NCBI RefSeq assembly: GCF_027107535.1
Contig: NZ_CP114283.1
Span: 5,332,001-5,396,000 of the forward strand
DNA from: Streptomyces aurantiacus
Lineage (GTDB): Bacteria; Actinomycetota; Actinomycetes; Streptomycetales; Streptomycetaceae
Length of the DNA: 64,000 bases
Reading direction: 5' to 3'
Both the position numbers and the translations under genes were made by a program. Below are positions 32,535 through 43,000 of this stretch, piece after piece; positions within the stretch are counted from its first letter, which is position 1; each line of letters opens with the position of its first letter. Under the pieces are notes generated by a model. The model ran no database searches and was not told where the DNA came from. It worked only from the letters and a program-made list of their open reading frames with translations.

Positions 32535-33361
32535 TAACCCTTGACCGCGCCGGCGGTCATACCTGCCACGATCTGCCGGTTGAAGAACAGGAACATGATC
32601 AGCGGCGGGATCGTGATGAGCAGGATGTCCATGAAGAGCAGGTTGTAGCTGGTGCTGTACTGGCTCTGGAAGTTGAACAGGGTCAGCTGGACGGTGGCGT
32701 TCTGCTCGCCGGGCAGGAAGTACAGCGGGTTGGTGAAGTCGTTGAAGACGGATACCGACTGCACGACGATCACCGTCACGATCACCGACCGCAGCACCGG
32801 GAAGATGACCCGGAAGAACAGCCGCAGCGGTGACGCTCCATCGATGACGGCGGCCTCGTCGAGTTCGCGCGGGATGGTGGCGATGAAGGCGCGGAACAAC
32901 AGGATGGAGAACGACATGCCGAAGGCGATCTCCACGAGGATCAGCCCGGGCAGAGTGCCGAACAGTCCGGCCTTCTGCAAAACCCAGATCGTCGGTACCA
33001 CCGCCGGCGGGATGATCAGCCCGGCCAGCACGAGGAAGTTGATCACCCCAGTCCAGCGGGTGACCCGCCGCTGCAGTACGAAGGCGACCATCGCACCGAG
33101 GACGACCATGACCGTCACACTGGCGACGGTCAGGATCACGCTGTTGATGAACGCGATGACGAGGATGTAGTCCCGCGCCTGGACGACCTCGACGAGGTTG
33201 TCGACCATGTGGAAGTGGCGCGGCCAGGAGAAGTCGAGCTGCGCGGCCTGCTGCGGATCCTTCACAGCGGTGAGCACGATGAACGCGAACGGAATGACGA
33301 ACACGACGACGCTGACCGTGACCGACAGGACGCCGAGCCAGGTGCGGGTGGAGTTCTTCAC
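32534..33361 (-). CDS. Sugar ABC importer permease (MalG-like)
   Basis: A 275-residue inner-membrane protein with six hydrophobic helices and the binding-protein-dependent permease signature EAA motif (ELDEAAVIDGASPLRLFFRVIFPVLR), which docks the ATPase. GTG 33361 overlaps the stop of the first permease (GTGA). The C-terminus, VAGMTAGAVKG, is the normal end of this family. Its stop codon TAG consists of the target-site TA plus the terminal base of the IS inserted there, so the insertion left the protein intact. No ATPase gene is in the operon; streptomycete sugar importers typically share MsiK. Confidence 0.92.
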   Translation of the reverse strand: MKNSTRTWLGVLSVTVSVVVFVIPFAFIVLTAVKDPQQAAQLDFSWPRHFHMVDNLVEVVQARDYILVIAFINSVILTVASVTVMVVLGAMVAFVLQRRVTRWTGVINFLVLAGLIIPPAVVPTIWVLQKAGLFGTLPGLILVEIAFGMSFSILLFRAFIATIPRELDEAAVIDGASPLRLFFRVIFPVLRSVIVTVIVVQSVSVFNDFTNPLYFLPGEQNATVQLTLFNFQSQYSTSYNLLFMDILLITIPPLIMFLFFNRQIVAGMTAGAVKG

Positions 33362-34290
33362 CGCTCCACCTCCTTGCTCGCCAGGAAGCGGGACAACGGG
33401 ACGATGATCGCCGTGACGACGAGGAAGAGGATGACGTTTCCGGCGGTCGACAGGCCGTAGAAGCCGGCCTGGTACTGCTTGTAGATCACGGAGGCGACCA
33501 CGTCGGAGCTGAAGCCGGGGCCACCGCGCGTCATGGCCCAGATGAGGTCGAAGGACCGCAGGCCGCCGATGAGCGACAGGATGATGACGGTCGAGGTCGC
33601 CGGCCAGCTCAGCGGCAGGATGACGTTGCGGAACTGTTGCCACGGACCCGCGCCGTCGATCCTCGCTGCCTCGTAGTAGTCCTGCGGGATGGACACGATG
33701 CCGGAGATGTAGATGACGGTGGCCAGCCCGACACCCTTCCAGACGTCGACGAACGCCACCGAGAACAGCGCCAGCGACGGGTCCGTCAGCCAGCCCGGAC
33801 CGTCGATGCCGACCGCCGCCAGGGACTTGTTGATCGCACCGGTGGATGGGTCCATGAAGGCCGTGAAGGTGATGCCGACACCCACGGTGCTCACCAGCAC
33901 CGGGAAGAACACCACCGAGCGCAGATAGCCGCGGGCGCGGATCTGGCTGGTCAGCAGGATGCCCAGGAGGAGGCCGAGGACCACTTTGAGGCCCGAGGTG
34001 ACGACCGCGTAGAGGAACGTGTTGACGAAGCCCTTGACGAGGGCGGGCTCCTGGAAGAACTGGGTGAAGTTGTCCAGCCCGATGAAGGTCGACTTGAAGA
34101 TCGTCCACCTGGTCAGGCTGAAATAGAACGACGCGAACGTCGGAACGAGGAACAGGACCCCGTAGATCACCGCCGCCGGCAGGTAGAACCAGGTGGGATA
34201 AGCGCTGTGCGCCTTGGCGGACCGACGCGTTCTGGCCGCCACCTTCGGCTTTTCGGCCGCCGGCGGCCTGGTCGGTGCAACTGTGGTCAT
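33358..34290 (-). CDS. Sugar ABC importer permease (MalF-like)
   Basis: A 310-residue permease with an Arg-rich cytoplasmic N-terminus (VAARTRRSAKAHS) and six membrane helices (starting FYLPAAVIYGVLFLVPTFAS). The EAA loop is DYYEAARIDGAGPWQQFRNVILPLSWP. It lies 66 bases after the solute-binding protein gene and overlaps the second permease by four bases. Together they form the membrane part of a CUT1-type importer, here probably for oligosaccharides released by the rhamnosidase/arabinanase set. Confidence 0.92.
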   Translation of the reverse strand: MTTVAPTRPPAAEKPKVAARTRRSAKAHSAYPTWFYLPAAVIYGVLFLVPTFASFYFSLTRWTIFKSTFIGLDNFTQFFQEPALVKGFVNTFLYAVVTSGLKVVLGLLLGILLTSQIRARGYLRSVVFFPVLVSTVGVGITFTAFMDPSTGAINKSLAAVGIDGPGWLTDPSLALFSVAFVDVWKGVGLATVIYISGIVSIPQDYYEAARIDGAGPWQQFRNVILPLSWPATSTVIILSLIGGLRSFDLIWAMTRGGPGFSSDVVASVIYKQYQAGFYGLSTAGNVILFLVVTAIIVPLSRFLASKEVER

Positions 34291-34356
34291 CGGTCGACCT
34301 CTCTCGGGCGTCTCCCCGCACCGCTTCCGGACGCGGGGAGACGCTGACGTGCGTTC

Positions 34357-35682
34357 CTACCAGCCCGAAAGGCCGAGCTGCTGAGCCTGCTTCTTGACGT
34401 CCTTGTCGTACAGGGCCGCACCGGGCCTGGCCCCTGTGATGCCGGATCCGACCTGGACGCAGATCTGTTCAAGGCTCGGGCCCTTCACCGGGGACAGGAA
34501 TTCCAGCGCAGGGCTCTGGGCGTCGTCGGTGAAGTACGCCGCGACATCCTTGGTGATCGTGGGAACGTCCGACGGCAGGGTGCAGCCCTCGACCAGGTAC
34601 GGGCCGGTCGGCGTCGACGCCTTGGCCTGGGAGGTGCAGCCGGCCGGGCTCGCGGTGAACGCGAGGAACTTCTTGACCGCGGCGAGCTTGTCCCCCGTGG
34701 TGCTCTTCGGGACGTAGAAGGCGTTCGGGAACCACGCCGTCATGCCGTTGGCGGAGGCCTCGTCCCCGGGCAGCGCGAAGAAGCCGACGTCGTTGAGCTC
34801 GTCCGGGTTGCTCGTCCTGATCGCGCCGATGACGGTGGAGAGCATCGGGTACTGGGCGCCCTTGCCGGTGGCCAGCATCTTCAGTCCCTTGACGAGCGTG
34901 GCCGACGCGTAGTCGGAGTTCTGCAGCTTCAGGTCGTGGATCTGTTGCAGGTGCTCGAAGCCCTTGCCGGCGTTCTCGTCGGTGGCGAACTTCGCCTTGT
35001 TGGCGGTGAAGTCCTTGGCAAAGCCCGGTTCCTCGGCGGACACGTTGTGGAAGTCGCCCAGGACGAGCAGCTGGGAGGTCCAGGTGTCCTGGTAGGTCTG
35101 GATGACGGGGGCGATGCCCTCGGCCTTGATCTTCTGGCTGTTGGCAATGAAGTCCGCCCAGGTCTTCGGCACCTTCAGACCGAGCTCGGCATACACCTTC
35201 TTGTTGTAGAGGACACCGCCACCGAGAGCCGAACCGAAGGGCACGCCGTAGGTCTGGCCGCCGACCGTGACCTGCGGGAGGAAGGACTTGTCGAGGCTCT
35301 TGACGAACGAGTCCTTGGTGATCGGCGCAAGGGTCTTCACCGGGTCGATCTGCTGGAACAGCGAACCGGTGTTGTACGAGAAGACATCGGCCATGCTGTC
35401 CGTCTGCAGCCGCGTCTTGATGAGGTTGTCGCCCTCTGTGCCGCCGGGGCGCGTCTCCACGCTGACCTTGATCTTCGGGTTCTTGGCCTGGAAGTCCTTG
35501 GCCAGCTGCTTGGCGGCCGCGAGGTTGTCGGGCGCGTTGTCGACGAGCAGCTTGATCGTTGTCGCGCTGTCGTCCCCGCTGGACGAGCCGAGAGAGCCCG
35601 CGCTGCACGCGCTGAGCAGGAGCGGCACTACGGCGGCAGCGGCTAGAGCTGCTCTTCTCTTGGCGAGAGTGCTTGACCTCAT
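34357..35682 (-). CDS. Extracellular solute-binding lipoprotein of sugar importer
   Basis: A 441-residue CUT1-type binding protein (SBP_bac family 1). A lipoprotein signal ends at the lipobox LLLSAC, with Cys26 as the lipidated residue. The mature part has typical features: AKDFQAKNPKIKVSVETRPG, DVFSYNTGSLFQQID, YGVPFGSALGGGVLYNKKVY, TWADFIANSQKIKAEGI. GAAGGAA precedes ATG 35682. First gene of the importer operon, with a LacI-type operator 25 bases upstream of its start codon. Ligand unknown; rhamnose- or arabinose-containing oligosaccharides are suggested by the neighbours. Confidence 0.93.
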   Translation of the reverse strand: MRSSTLAKRRAALAAAAVVPLLLSACSAGSLGSSSGDDSATTIKLLVDNAPDNLAAAKQLAKDFQAKNPKIKVSVETRPGGTEGDNLIKTRLQTDSMADVFSYNTGSLFQQIDPVKTLAPITKDSFVKSLDKSFLPQVTVGGQTYGVPFGSALGGGVLYNKKVYAELGLKVPKTWADFIANSQKIKAEGIAPVIQTYQDTWTSQLLVLGDFHNVSAEEPGFAKDFTANKAKFATDENAGKGFEHLQQIHDLKLQNSDYASATLVKGLKMLATGKGAQYPMLSTVIGAIRTSNPDELNDVGFFALPGDEASANGMTAWFPNAFYVPKSTTGDKLAAVKKFLAFTASPAGCTSQAKASTPTGPYLVEGCTLPSDVPTITKDVAAYFTDDAQSPALEFLSPVKGPSLEQICVQVGSGITGARPGAALYDKDVKKQAQQLGLSGW

Positions 35683-35706
35683 GGACGTTCCTTCGCTCGA
35701 GCGGGG

Positions 35707-35720
35707 TTGAATCGATTCAA
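35707..35720. promoter_or_regulatory. LacI-type operator upstream of importer operon
   Basis: TTGAATCGATTCAA, a perfect 14-bp palindrome with the central CG typical of LacI-family sites, lies 25 bp upstream of the binding-protein start and in the 308-bp gap divergent from the LacI gene. The rest of that gap shows no gene. Confidence 0.75.
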
Positions 35721-35990
35721 TTTTGAGGTAACACCTCGGGCGATGTCCGAGGGCAGGTTCCGAGGCGCCGCCGCGACAGGCAGAGTCACCGATTGAGCGG
35801 ACAGCCGAGCCCGACACGCAGGGACCGAGGGTTCCTGCTCGCGGTCGACTGCCTCCGGGCGCCCGGGCCACGACACGGCCGACGCGCTCCGTCTTCGTGT
35901 AACGTGCCACACAGATTGGAGTGCAGGGGTCGGAGTCGTCAAGTATCTGCGAGTAACGTTCCCGAAACGCCGTATGGGGTAAAGCGGTGC

Positions 35991-37049
35991 ATGACGATGG
36001 AGGCGGGGACCTCAGTGCGACCAGGCTCGAAGAGAATCACGATCGCCGATGTCGCGCGCAGCGCGGGCGTGTCCACCTCCGCGGTGTCGAAGGTCCTGAC
36101 CAATGCCTACGGGGTGAGTCCCGCGATGCGCGAGCGGGTACAGGCGGCCATGACCGAGTTGGGCTACCGCCCGCACGCGGCCGCCCGTGGCATGCGGGGC
36201 CGCACCTACACGATCGGCGTTCTCCTCGCGGGCATCCGCAACGCCTTCTACGCCGACCTGCTGGACGGCGTGAACGCGGAACTGCGCAACACCGAGTACG
36301 CCCTGTTCATCGGGTCCAGCAGCTCCTCCGAGATGGAGGACCAGACCAAGCTCATCCACGCCATGGTGGACCGGCAGATGGACGGCCTGATCCTGATCGC
36401 GCCTGCCGTGGCCCGTACGGAGGTGGTCCGTATCGCGGCCGAGGTGCCGACGGTGGTGATCGGCCACCACGACGCCTCCCCCGCGTACGACATCGTGGTC
36501 AACCAGGACGGAGCCGGCGTCGACCTGGTCATCGACCACCTGGTCGCCCTCGGACACCGGGACATCGCCCACCTGTCGCATCCGACGGTCCGCGGCAGCC
36601 AGTGGACTCAGCGGCCCGAGCACCATGTCCGGGCCGCCTATCAGGAGGCCATGCTTCGGCACGGTCTGGCGGATCTGGCCCGGGTGGTGAACTCCGGGTA
36701 CTCGGACGAGGGCGGCTACCTCGGCGCCACGGAACTGCTCACCTCCGCGCGCCCGCCCACCGCGATCTTCGCGGGCGCGGACATCGCCGCGACCGGCGTG
36801 TTCCGGGCCGCGGCCGACCTGGGCCTGCGTATCCCCGGCGACCTCTCGCTCGTCGGATACAACAACACCTCGGTGGCCGCCCTCGCGCCGGTCAGCCTGA
36901 CCAGCGTCGACCAGGCGGGCGCCATGATGGGCGAGACCGCCGCCCGGCTGCTGCTGGAGCGGATCGAGAAGCGGCGTGACCGTGCGGTCATCATGGCGTC
37001 GACGCCGCACCTGGTGACGCGCGCCAGTACGGCTCCCGCACGCGCCTGA
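35991..37049 (+). CDS. LacI-family transcriptional regulator
   Basis: A 352-residue repressor. The N-terminal helix-turn-helix ITIADVARSAGVSTSAVSKVL is the LacI signature, with hinge helix HAAARGMRGR; residues 75-345 form the periplasmic-binding-protein-like effector domain (YTIGVLLAGIRNAFYADLLD, PPTAIFAGADIAATGVF, RIPGDLSLVGYNNTSVAALA). Divergent from the importer operon and followed after 164 bases by the rhamnosidases, so it most likely represses both, with a sugar as inducer. ATG 35991 is used; an ATG two codons later is equally possible. Confidence 0.92.
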   Translation: MTMEAGTSVRPGSKRITIADVARSAGVSTSAVSKVLTNAYGVSPAMRERVQAAMTELGYRPHAAARGMRGRTYTIGVLLAGIRNAFYADLLDGVNAELRNTEYALFIGSSSSSEMEDQTKLIHAMVDRQMDGLILIAPAVARTEVVRIAAEVPTVVIGHHDASPAYDIVVNQDGAGVDLVIDHLVALGHRDIAHLSHPTVRGSQWTQRPEHHVRAAYQEAMLRHGLADLARVVNSGYSDEGGYLGATELLTSARPPTAIFAGADIAATGVFRAAADLGLRIPGDLSLVGYNNTSVAALAPVSLTSVDQAGAMMGETAARLLLERIEKRRDRAVIMASTPHLVTRASTAPARA

Positions 37050-37185
37050 AGCCGCCCGCGCTCCGGCGCCGGGCGCGGTTGAAGCGCCCTCGAGCCGAAC
37101 GGTTCTCGCGAGCCGGATGTGCCGGATTTCTCGCTTCCTCTTGACGCGGCAGGTGTCTTCGCTCCACGGTTGATTCGTTTTAAAC

Positions 37186-37199
37186 GTGGAACGTTCCAC
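37186..37199. promoter_or_regulatory. Palindromic operator upstream of rhamnosidase genes
   Basis: GTGGAACGTTCCAC, a perfect 14-bp palindrome ending 14 bp before the rhamnosidase start codon, again with a central CG. The preceding TTGATTCGTTTTAA (37160-37173 region) is a looser palindrome resembling the importer-operon site. Likely the LacI protein's second target or the site of another repressor. Confidence 0.65.
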
Positions 37200-37213
37200 A
37201 GTAAGGAGCCGAC

Positions 37214-40018
37214 ATGAGTCGCGAGCGTCCCGAACCTGACACCGAGGTGGTGTCGCTCCGTTTCGAGCACCGCGAGGACGCGCTCGGCGTCGGTACCCCG
37301 GAACCCCGCCTGTCCTGGCAGGTCCGCTCCGACGACCCCGCCTGGCGGCAGACCGCGTACGAGGTCGAGCTGGAGTGCGGTGCGACGGAACGGATCATGT
37401 CGGCCGAACAGGTGCTGGTGCCATGGCCCTTCTCACCCCTGGGCTCACGCAGCAGGGCGCGCGTCCGCGTCCGGGTGGCGTCCGGAGCGCGCTGGAGCGA
37501 CTGGAGTGCTCCCGCCACCGTGGAGACAGGACTGCTGCGCTCCGCCGACTGGACCGCCCGCTTCATCAGCCCGCGCCGGCACGGCGCCCTCGACGCGCCC
37601 GCCCCGGAGCTCGTACGAAAGGTCCTGCTGCGAGCGGACGTGGTCTCGGCTCGCCTGTACGCCACCGCTCACGGTGTCTACACCGCGTCCCTGAACGGCG
37701 CCCGGGTCAGCGGCGAGGTCCTCGCCCCCGGCTGGACCAGCTACCGGCACCGGTTGCGCTACCAGACCCACGATGTCACCGCACTGCTGAGGAAGGGCGA
37801 GAACACCCTCTCGGTCGTACTCGGCAACGGTTGGTACCGCGGGTATCTCGGCTGGTGGGGCGCCCGCGCCCTGTACGGCGACCGGCTGGCCCTGCTCGCG
37901 CAGTTGGAGGTCCGCTATGCCGACGGCTCGGCAGAGGTGTTCGGCACCGACGGGGAGTGGCGGGCCCGGGACACCGGAATCGTCGCGGACGACCTCTACA
38001 AGGGGCAGCGCACCGACCTGCGGTTCACCCCGGAAGAGGCCGACGGCCCGGTGGACGTGCTCTCGGACAAGGAGGCGGACCTGACGCGGCTCGTGACCCC
38101 GGAAGGGCCACCCGTACGCGTCACCGAGGTGCTGCCGGCCCTGAAGGTCTGGCAGTCACCGTCCGGCCGTACCCTCGTCGACTTCGGGCAGAACCTCGTC
38201 GGCTGGGTCCGGCTGCGGCTGCGCGACACCACAGCGGGCACGGAGGTCACCGTCCGGCACGCCGAGGTGCTGGAGAACGAGGAACTGTGTACCCGCCCCC
38301 TGCGTACGGCCGACGCCACGGACACCTACCTGCTGGCCGGCGCCGAGGAGGTGGTCCTCGAACCCTCACTGACGTTCCACGGATTCCGGTACGCCGAGGT
38401 CACCGGAGTACCGGATCTCGCGGTCGAGGACCTGCACGCCGTGGTCGTCGGCAGCGACCTGCGCCGCACGGGCTGGTTCTCCTGCTCGGACCCGGATCTC
38501 GAGCAGTTCCACGAGAACGTCGTGCGGGGCACGCGCGGCAACTTCCTGGATGTCCCCACGGACTGCCCGCAGCGTGACGAGCGGCTCGGCTGGACCGGCG
38601 ACATCCAGGTCTTCTCCCCCACAGCCGCCTTCCTCTTCGACACGGCCGGCTTCCTGTCCTCCTGGCTCGCCGACCTCGCCGCCGAACAGCACACCGACGG
38701 CGCGGTTCCCTGGGTCATCCCCGACGTCCTGGACGACGCGGCCCCCACCGCGGCTGCCTGGGGAGACGCGGCACCGGTGGTGCCCTGGGTGCTGTACGAG
38801 CGCTACGCCGACCGAGACGTCCTCAAGCGGCAGTTCGAGAGCGCCCACGCATGGGTCGACAAGGCTGCTTCCCTGACCACCGACGGAGTGTGGGCGGGCG
38901 GTTTCCAGTTCGGTGACTGGCTCGACCCGAGTGCCCCGCCGGACGACCCGTTCGCCGCCCGCACTCCCACAGACGTCGTCGCCACCGCCTGCCTGGCCCG
39001 GTGTGCCGACGTCGTCGCCCGCACTGCGGAGGTACTGGGCCGCACCGAGGAATCCGCACGGTACGCCGCGCTCGCCGAGCGGACCCGCGAGGCGTTCGCC
39101 CGCACGTTCGTCACCCCGGCGGGCCGGATCCTGGGTGACTCGCCGACCGCGTACGCCATGGCCCTGCAATGGGATCTGCTGGCCTCTCCGCATCTTCGTG
39201 CGGTGGCCGGGGACAGACTCGCCGACCTCGTGAGGACGAGCGGTTTCAGGATCGCCACCGGATTCGTCGGCACCCCGCTGATGACCGACGCCCTCACCTC
39301 CGCCGGCCACGCCGACCTCGCCCATCGGCTCCTCCTCGAGAAGGGCTGTCCCTCATGGCTTTATCCCGTGACCATGGGCGCCACCACGGTCTGGGAGCGC
39401 TGGGACAGCATGCTGCCCGACGGAACGGTCAATCCCGGCCAGATGACCTCCTTCAACCACTACGCGCTCGGAGCGGTCGCCGACTGGATGCACCGCACCG
39501 TGGCGGGGCTGGCTCCCGCCGCACCCGGCTACCGGGAGATCACGGTGCGTCCGCTGCCGCACCGGTCACTGACCCACGCCACGGCCGTGCACCTCACTCC
39601 CTACGGCGAGGCCTCGGTCTCCTGGCGGCGCGAGGACGGCCGCTTCCACCTGAGGGTGTGCGTCCCCACGGGGGCCCGGGCCACCGTCCACCTGCCCGGT
39701 CCCGGGCAGCCCTCCGTGACCGTGACCCACGGCACGCACACCTGGACCACCGACGATCCCTGTCCCGCCCCGGCCCCGTCCGAGGTGATCACCGTGCGGG
39801 ACCTGATGGACGAGCCCGGCCTCTGGGGACGCACGGTCACCGCCCTCACCCGGAACGGCCTGGGTGACGACTCCGCACAACTGGCCCGACGGCTGGCCCC
39901 CTTCCTGGACCTGCCGGCCGGCCGACTGCCCGCGCTGCTGAACAGGGTCCTCTTCGAAGACGGCGGTGCCGACGCCGGCATCGAGCTCAGGACCTTGCTC
40001 AGCCGCACAGCGGACTGA
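37214..40018 (+). CDS. Cytoplasmic alpha-L-rhamnosidase, GH78
   Basis: A 934-residue enzyme without a signal peptide. N-terminal beta domains (residues 1-330; SWQVRSDDPAWRQTAYEVEL is the Bac_rhamnosid fibronectin-like start), an (alpha/alpha)6 barrel (about 340-760) and a C-terminal beta domain. The GH78 catalytic motif is present: DCPQRDERLGWTGD, with the general-acid Glu in DERLGW. SFNHYALGAVADWMHRTVAGL is another family hallmark. GTAAGGAG precedes ATG 37214. It would cleave imported rhamnosides; the last ~100 residues are longer than usual and unrecognised. Confidence 0.93.
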   Translation: MSRERPEPDTEVVSLRFEHREDALGVGTPEPRLSWQVRSDDPAWRQTAYEVELECGATERIMSAEQVLVPWPFSPLGSRSRARVRVRVASGARWSDWSAPATVETGLLRSADWTARFISPRRHGALDAPAPELVRKVLLRADVVSARLYATAHGVYTASLNGARVSGEVLAPGWTSYRHRLRYQTHDVTALLRKGENTLSVVLGNGWYRGYLGWWGARALYGDRLALLAQLEVRYADGSAEVFGTDGEWRARDTGIVADDLYKGQRTDLRFTPEEADGPVDVLSDKEADLTRLVTPEGPPVRVTEVLPALKVWQSPSGRTLVDFGQNLVGWVRLRLRDTTAGTEVTVRHAEVLENEELCTRPLRTADATDTYLLAGAEEVVLEPSLTFHGFRYAEVTGVPDLAVEDLHAVVVGSDLRRTGWFSCSDPDLEQFHENVVRGTRGNFLDVPTDCPQRDERLGWTGDIQVFSPTAAFLFDTAGFLSSWLADLAAEQHTDGAVPWVIPDVLDDAAPTAAAWGDAAPVVPWVLYERYADRDVLKRQFESAHAWVDKAASLTTDGVWAGGFQFGDWLDPSAPPDDPFAARTPTDVVATACLARCADVVARTAEVLGRTEESARYAALAERTREAFARTFVTPAGRILGDSPTAYAMALQWDLLASPHLRAVAGDRLADLVRTSGFRIATGFVGTPLMTDALTSAGHADLAHRLLLEKGCPSWLYPVTMGATTVWERWDSMLPDGTVNPGQMTSFNHYALGAVADWMHRTVAGLAPAAPGYREITVRPLPHRSLTHATAVHLTPYGEASVSWRREDGRFHLRVCVPTGARATVHLPGPGQPSVTVTHGTHTWTTDDPCPAPAPSEVITVRDLMDEPGLWGRTVTALTRNGLGDDSAQLARRLAPFLDLPAGRLPALLNRVLFEDGGADAGIELRTLLSRTAD

Positions 40019-40092
40019 CATCCACCACGTACATCGTGCTTCGCGGCGAAGCCCGCGAACACGTCGACCTGAACGATTCACATGGAGATGAC

Positions 40093-43000
40093 GTGCTCCG
40101 CAAACCCTCGCTTCTCTTCGTAGTGCTGAGATGCCTGCTCGTGCTCGCCGTGGCAGGCAGCGCGACCGCCCTGCCCTCGTCCGTGTCCCCTGCCGCTTCG
40201 GCCTCCGATGCTGAGTTCTCCGTGAAGGCTCTGACCACCAACGGCCGGCTGAACCCTCTGGGCATCGGCGGCGAGGACCCGGTCTTCGGATGGCAGGCGG
40301 CGTCGGACCGGCGGGCGACATCGCAGAAGGCCTACGAGATCCAGGTCGGACGTACGCCGGGATCCGCCGATACGTGGTCGTCCGGCAAGGTGTCCTCCGA
40401 CCGCCAGGTCGGCGTCCCGTACAGCGGCCCTGATCTGAAGCCGGCCACCCGCTACTACTGGCGTGTTCGGGCCTGGGACGACAGACGGACCGCGAGCCCG
40501 TGGAGCCCACCCGCGTCCTTCGAGACAGGCCTGCTGGACTCCGGCGACTGGGACGGCGCCCAGTGGATCACTCGTCCTGAGGCCGCGAGTGAGCTGGACC
40601 AGTGGACCGACTACGTCGCCACGGTCGACTTCAAGATCAACAGCAACGCCCTCGGCATGTTCCTGAGGGCCTCCGACGCGAGCAACGGCTACATGTGGCA
40701 GTTCAACGTCACGGGCCCGACCCCGATGCTGAGACTGCACAAGCAGGTCAAGGGCAACTACAGCGTGGTGAAGGAGGTGGATCTCGCACCCTACGGCTTC
40801 ACCAACGCCAGTCTCCTCGCCGACCGGCACACCGTCCGCTACGACGTGGTGGGCAACACCATCAAGACGACCCTGGACGGCAAGCCGGTCGACACCTTCA
40901 CCGACGCCACGTTCAGCAAGGGTTACATCGGTTTCCGCACCCACGGATGCTGCGGCGAACGGGGAACCGTCTACGACGCCGTCGTGACCGGCGCCGACGG
41001 CGGCACGCTCCTCGACACCGACTTCGCCTCCGACCGGAACCCGTTCACCGGCGGTGAGATCGTCGACTCCGCCCTCGTGGTGTCCGGCACCACGGACGCC
41101 CTCAAAGAGCCCGCTGTCCGGCCGCTGCCGCTGCTGCGCAAGGGCTTCGCGACCAAGGCCGGCAAGCAGGTCGCCTCGGCGCGGGTCTACGCGTCGGCCC
41201 TCGGCGTCTACGAGCTGGAGATCAACGGCAAGAAGGTCGGCGACCAGGTGCTCGCCCCGGGCTGGACGAACTACCACAAGCGCATCCAGTCCCAGACCTA
41301 CGATGTGACGAAGTTGCTCGCCCGGGGCCACAACGCGATCGGTGCCTCCCTGGCGAACGGATGGTGGGCGGGCAAGGTCGGGATCGGCTGGAGCCGCCAG
41401 TACGGGGACTCCCCCGCTCTCGTGGCGAAGGTGCGCATCACCTACACCGACGGTTCGGTCCAGTGGATCGTCACGGACGGATCGTGGAAGGCGGCGGACG
41501 GCCCCTACGTCAAGGCCGACCTGCAGGACGGCGAGACGTACGACGCCAGGCTGAAGCCCTCGGGCTGGAGCCGGCCCGGATTCGACGACGCGAAGTGGGA
41601 GTCCGCCGCGAGCCTGGAGTCCCGGACCGCACTTCTGGTTCCGCAGAGCGACGAGCCGGTACGCAGGACCCAGGTGCTCACGTCCCGGAAGATGACAGAG
41701 CCCAGCGCCGGGACGTACGTCTACGACCTCGGTCAGAACATGGTCGGAGTGTCCCGGCTGACACTGACCGGCTCCGCAGGCCAGACGGTCAAGATCCGCT
41801 ACGCGGAGGTGCTCAACAAGAACGGCACCCTCTACACCGACAACTTCCGCACCGCCAAGGTCACCGACCGATACACCTTCGCGAAGGCCGGAACAGCCAC
41901 CTACGAGCCCGAGTTCACCCAGCACGGGTTCCGCTACATCGAGATCACCGGGGTGAGCGAGCCGCCCGCGCTCTCCGCCGTCCAGGGCATCGTGTGGGGG
42001 TCGGACCTCCCGTCCACCGGCACGCTGAAGACCTCGGACACCATGCTGAACCAGCTGGTGAGCAACATCTCCTGGAGCCAGCGCGGCAACTTCCTGTCCA
42101 TCCCCACCGACACCCCCGCCCGCGACGAACGTCTGGGATGGACGGGTGACATCAGCCTGTTCGCGCCCACGGCCAACTACCTGGTCGACACCCGCGCGTT
42201 CCTGTCCCACTGGATGGCGGACGTCCGCAACTCCCAGTACACCAACGGTGACCTGCCCGCCGTCGTACCGACCCCGCAGGGGCAGTTCGGCGACAGCGGT
42301 GTCGGCTGGTCCGACGTGATGATCACCGTGCCGTACTCCGTGTGGCGTTCCTACGACGACACCCGCATCCTGCGGGAGAACTACCCCGCCATGCAGAAGT
42401 TCTTCCAGTTCGTGCGCGACAGCGCCGGAGCGGACCTTCTCGAACCCGGCCGCACCACGTTCTTCACCAACGACTGGCTGCACCTGGACGACCCGACCGA
42501 GCAGGGCATCCTGGGCACGGCCTACTACGCCGAGAACGCCCGCATGATGGCCGAGGTGGCCAAGGCCCTGGGTGATGACGCGGCGGCGTCCGACTACAGC
42601 AAGCTCTCCGCTGACATCCGCGACGCCTTCACCAAGGCGTACGTCGCAACCGACGGCACCGTCAAGCGCAACTCTCAGACCGGGTACGCGATGGCCCTCG
42701 GTATGAACCTCGTCTCCGACCCCGCGCTGGTCGAGAAGGTCGGCGAGAAGTTCGTGGCCAAACTCGCCCTCAGCGACTACCACCTGCGGACCGGCTTCAT
42801 CGGCACGCCGCTGCTGCTGCCCGCGCTGAGCAAGATCGGCAGGGACGACCTCGCCTACAAGATGCTGCTGCACAAGGACTACCCGTCCTGGGGCTACGAG
42901 GTCGCCAACGGCGCCACCACCATGTGGGAGCGCTGGAACTCGATCATGCCCAACGGCGACTTCGGCCCGGTCGACATGAACTCCTTCAACCACTACGCCT

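Noticed and set aside
32534..34321. One continuous minus-strand frame spanning both sugar permeases, suggesting a fusion
   Set aside because: The frame of the second permease only happens to stay open across the first; the first permease has its own frame, start and stop overlapping by GTGA.
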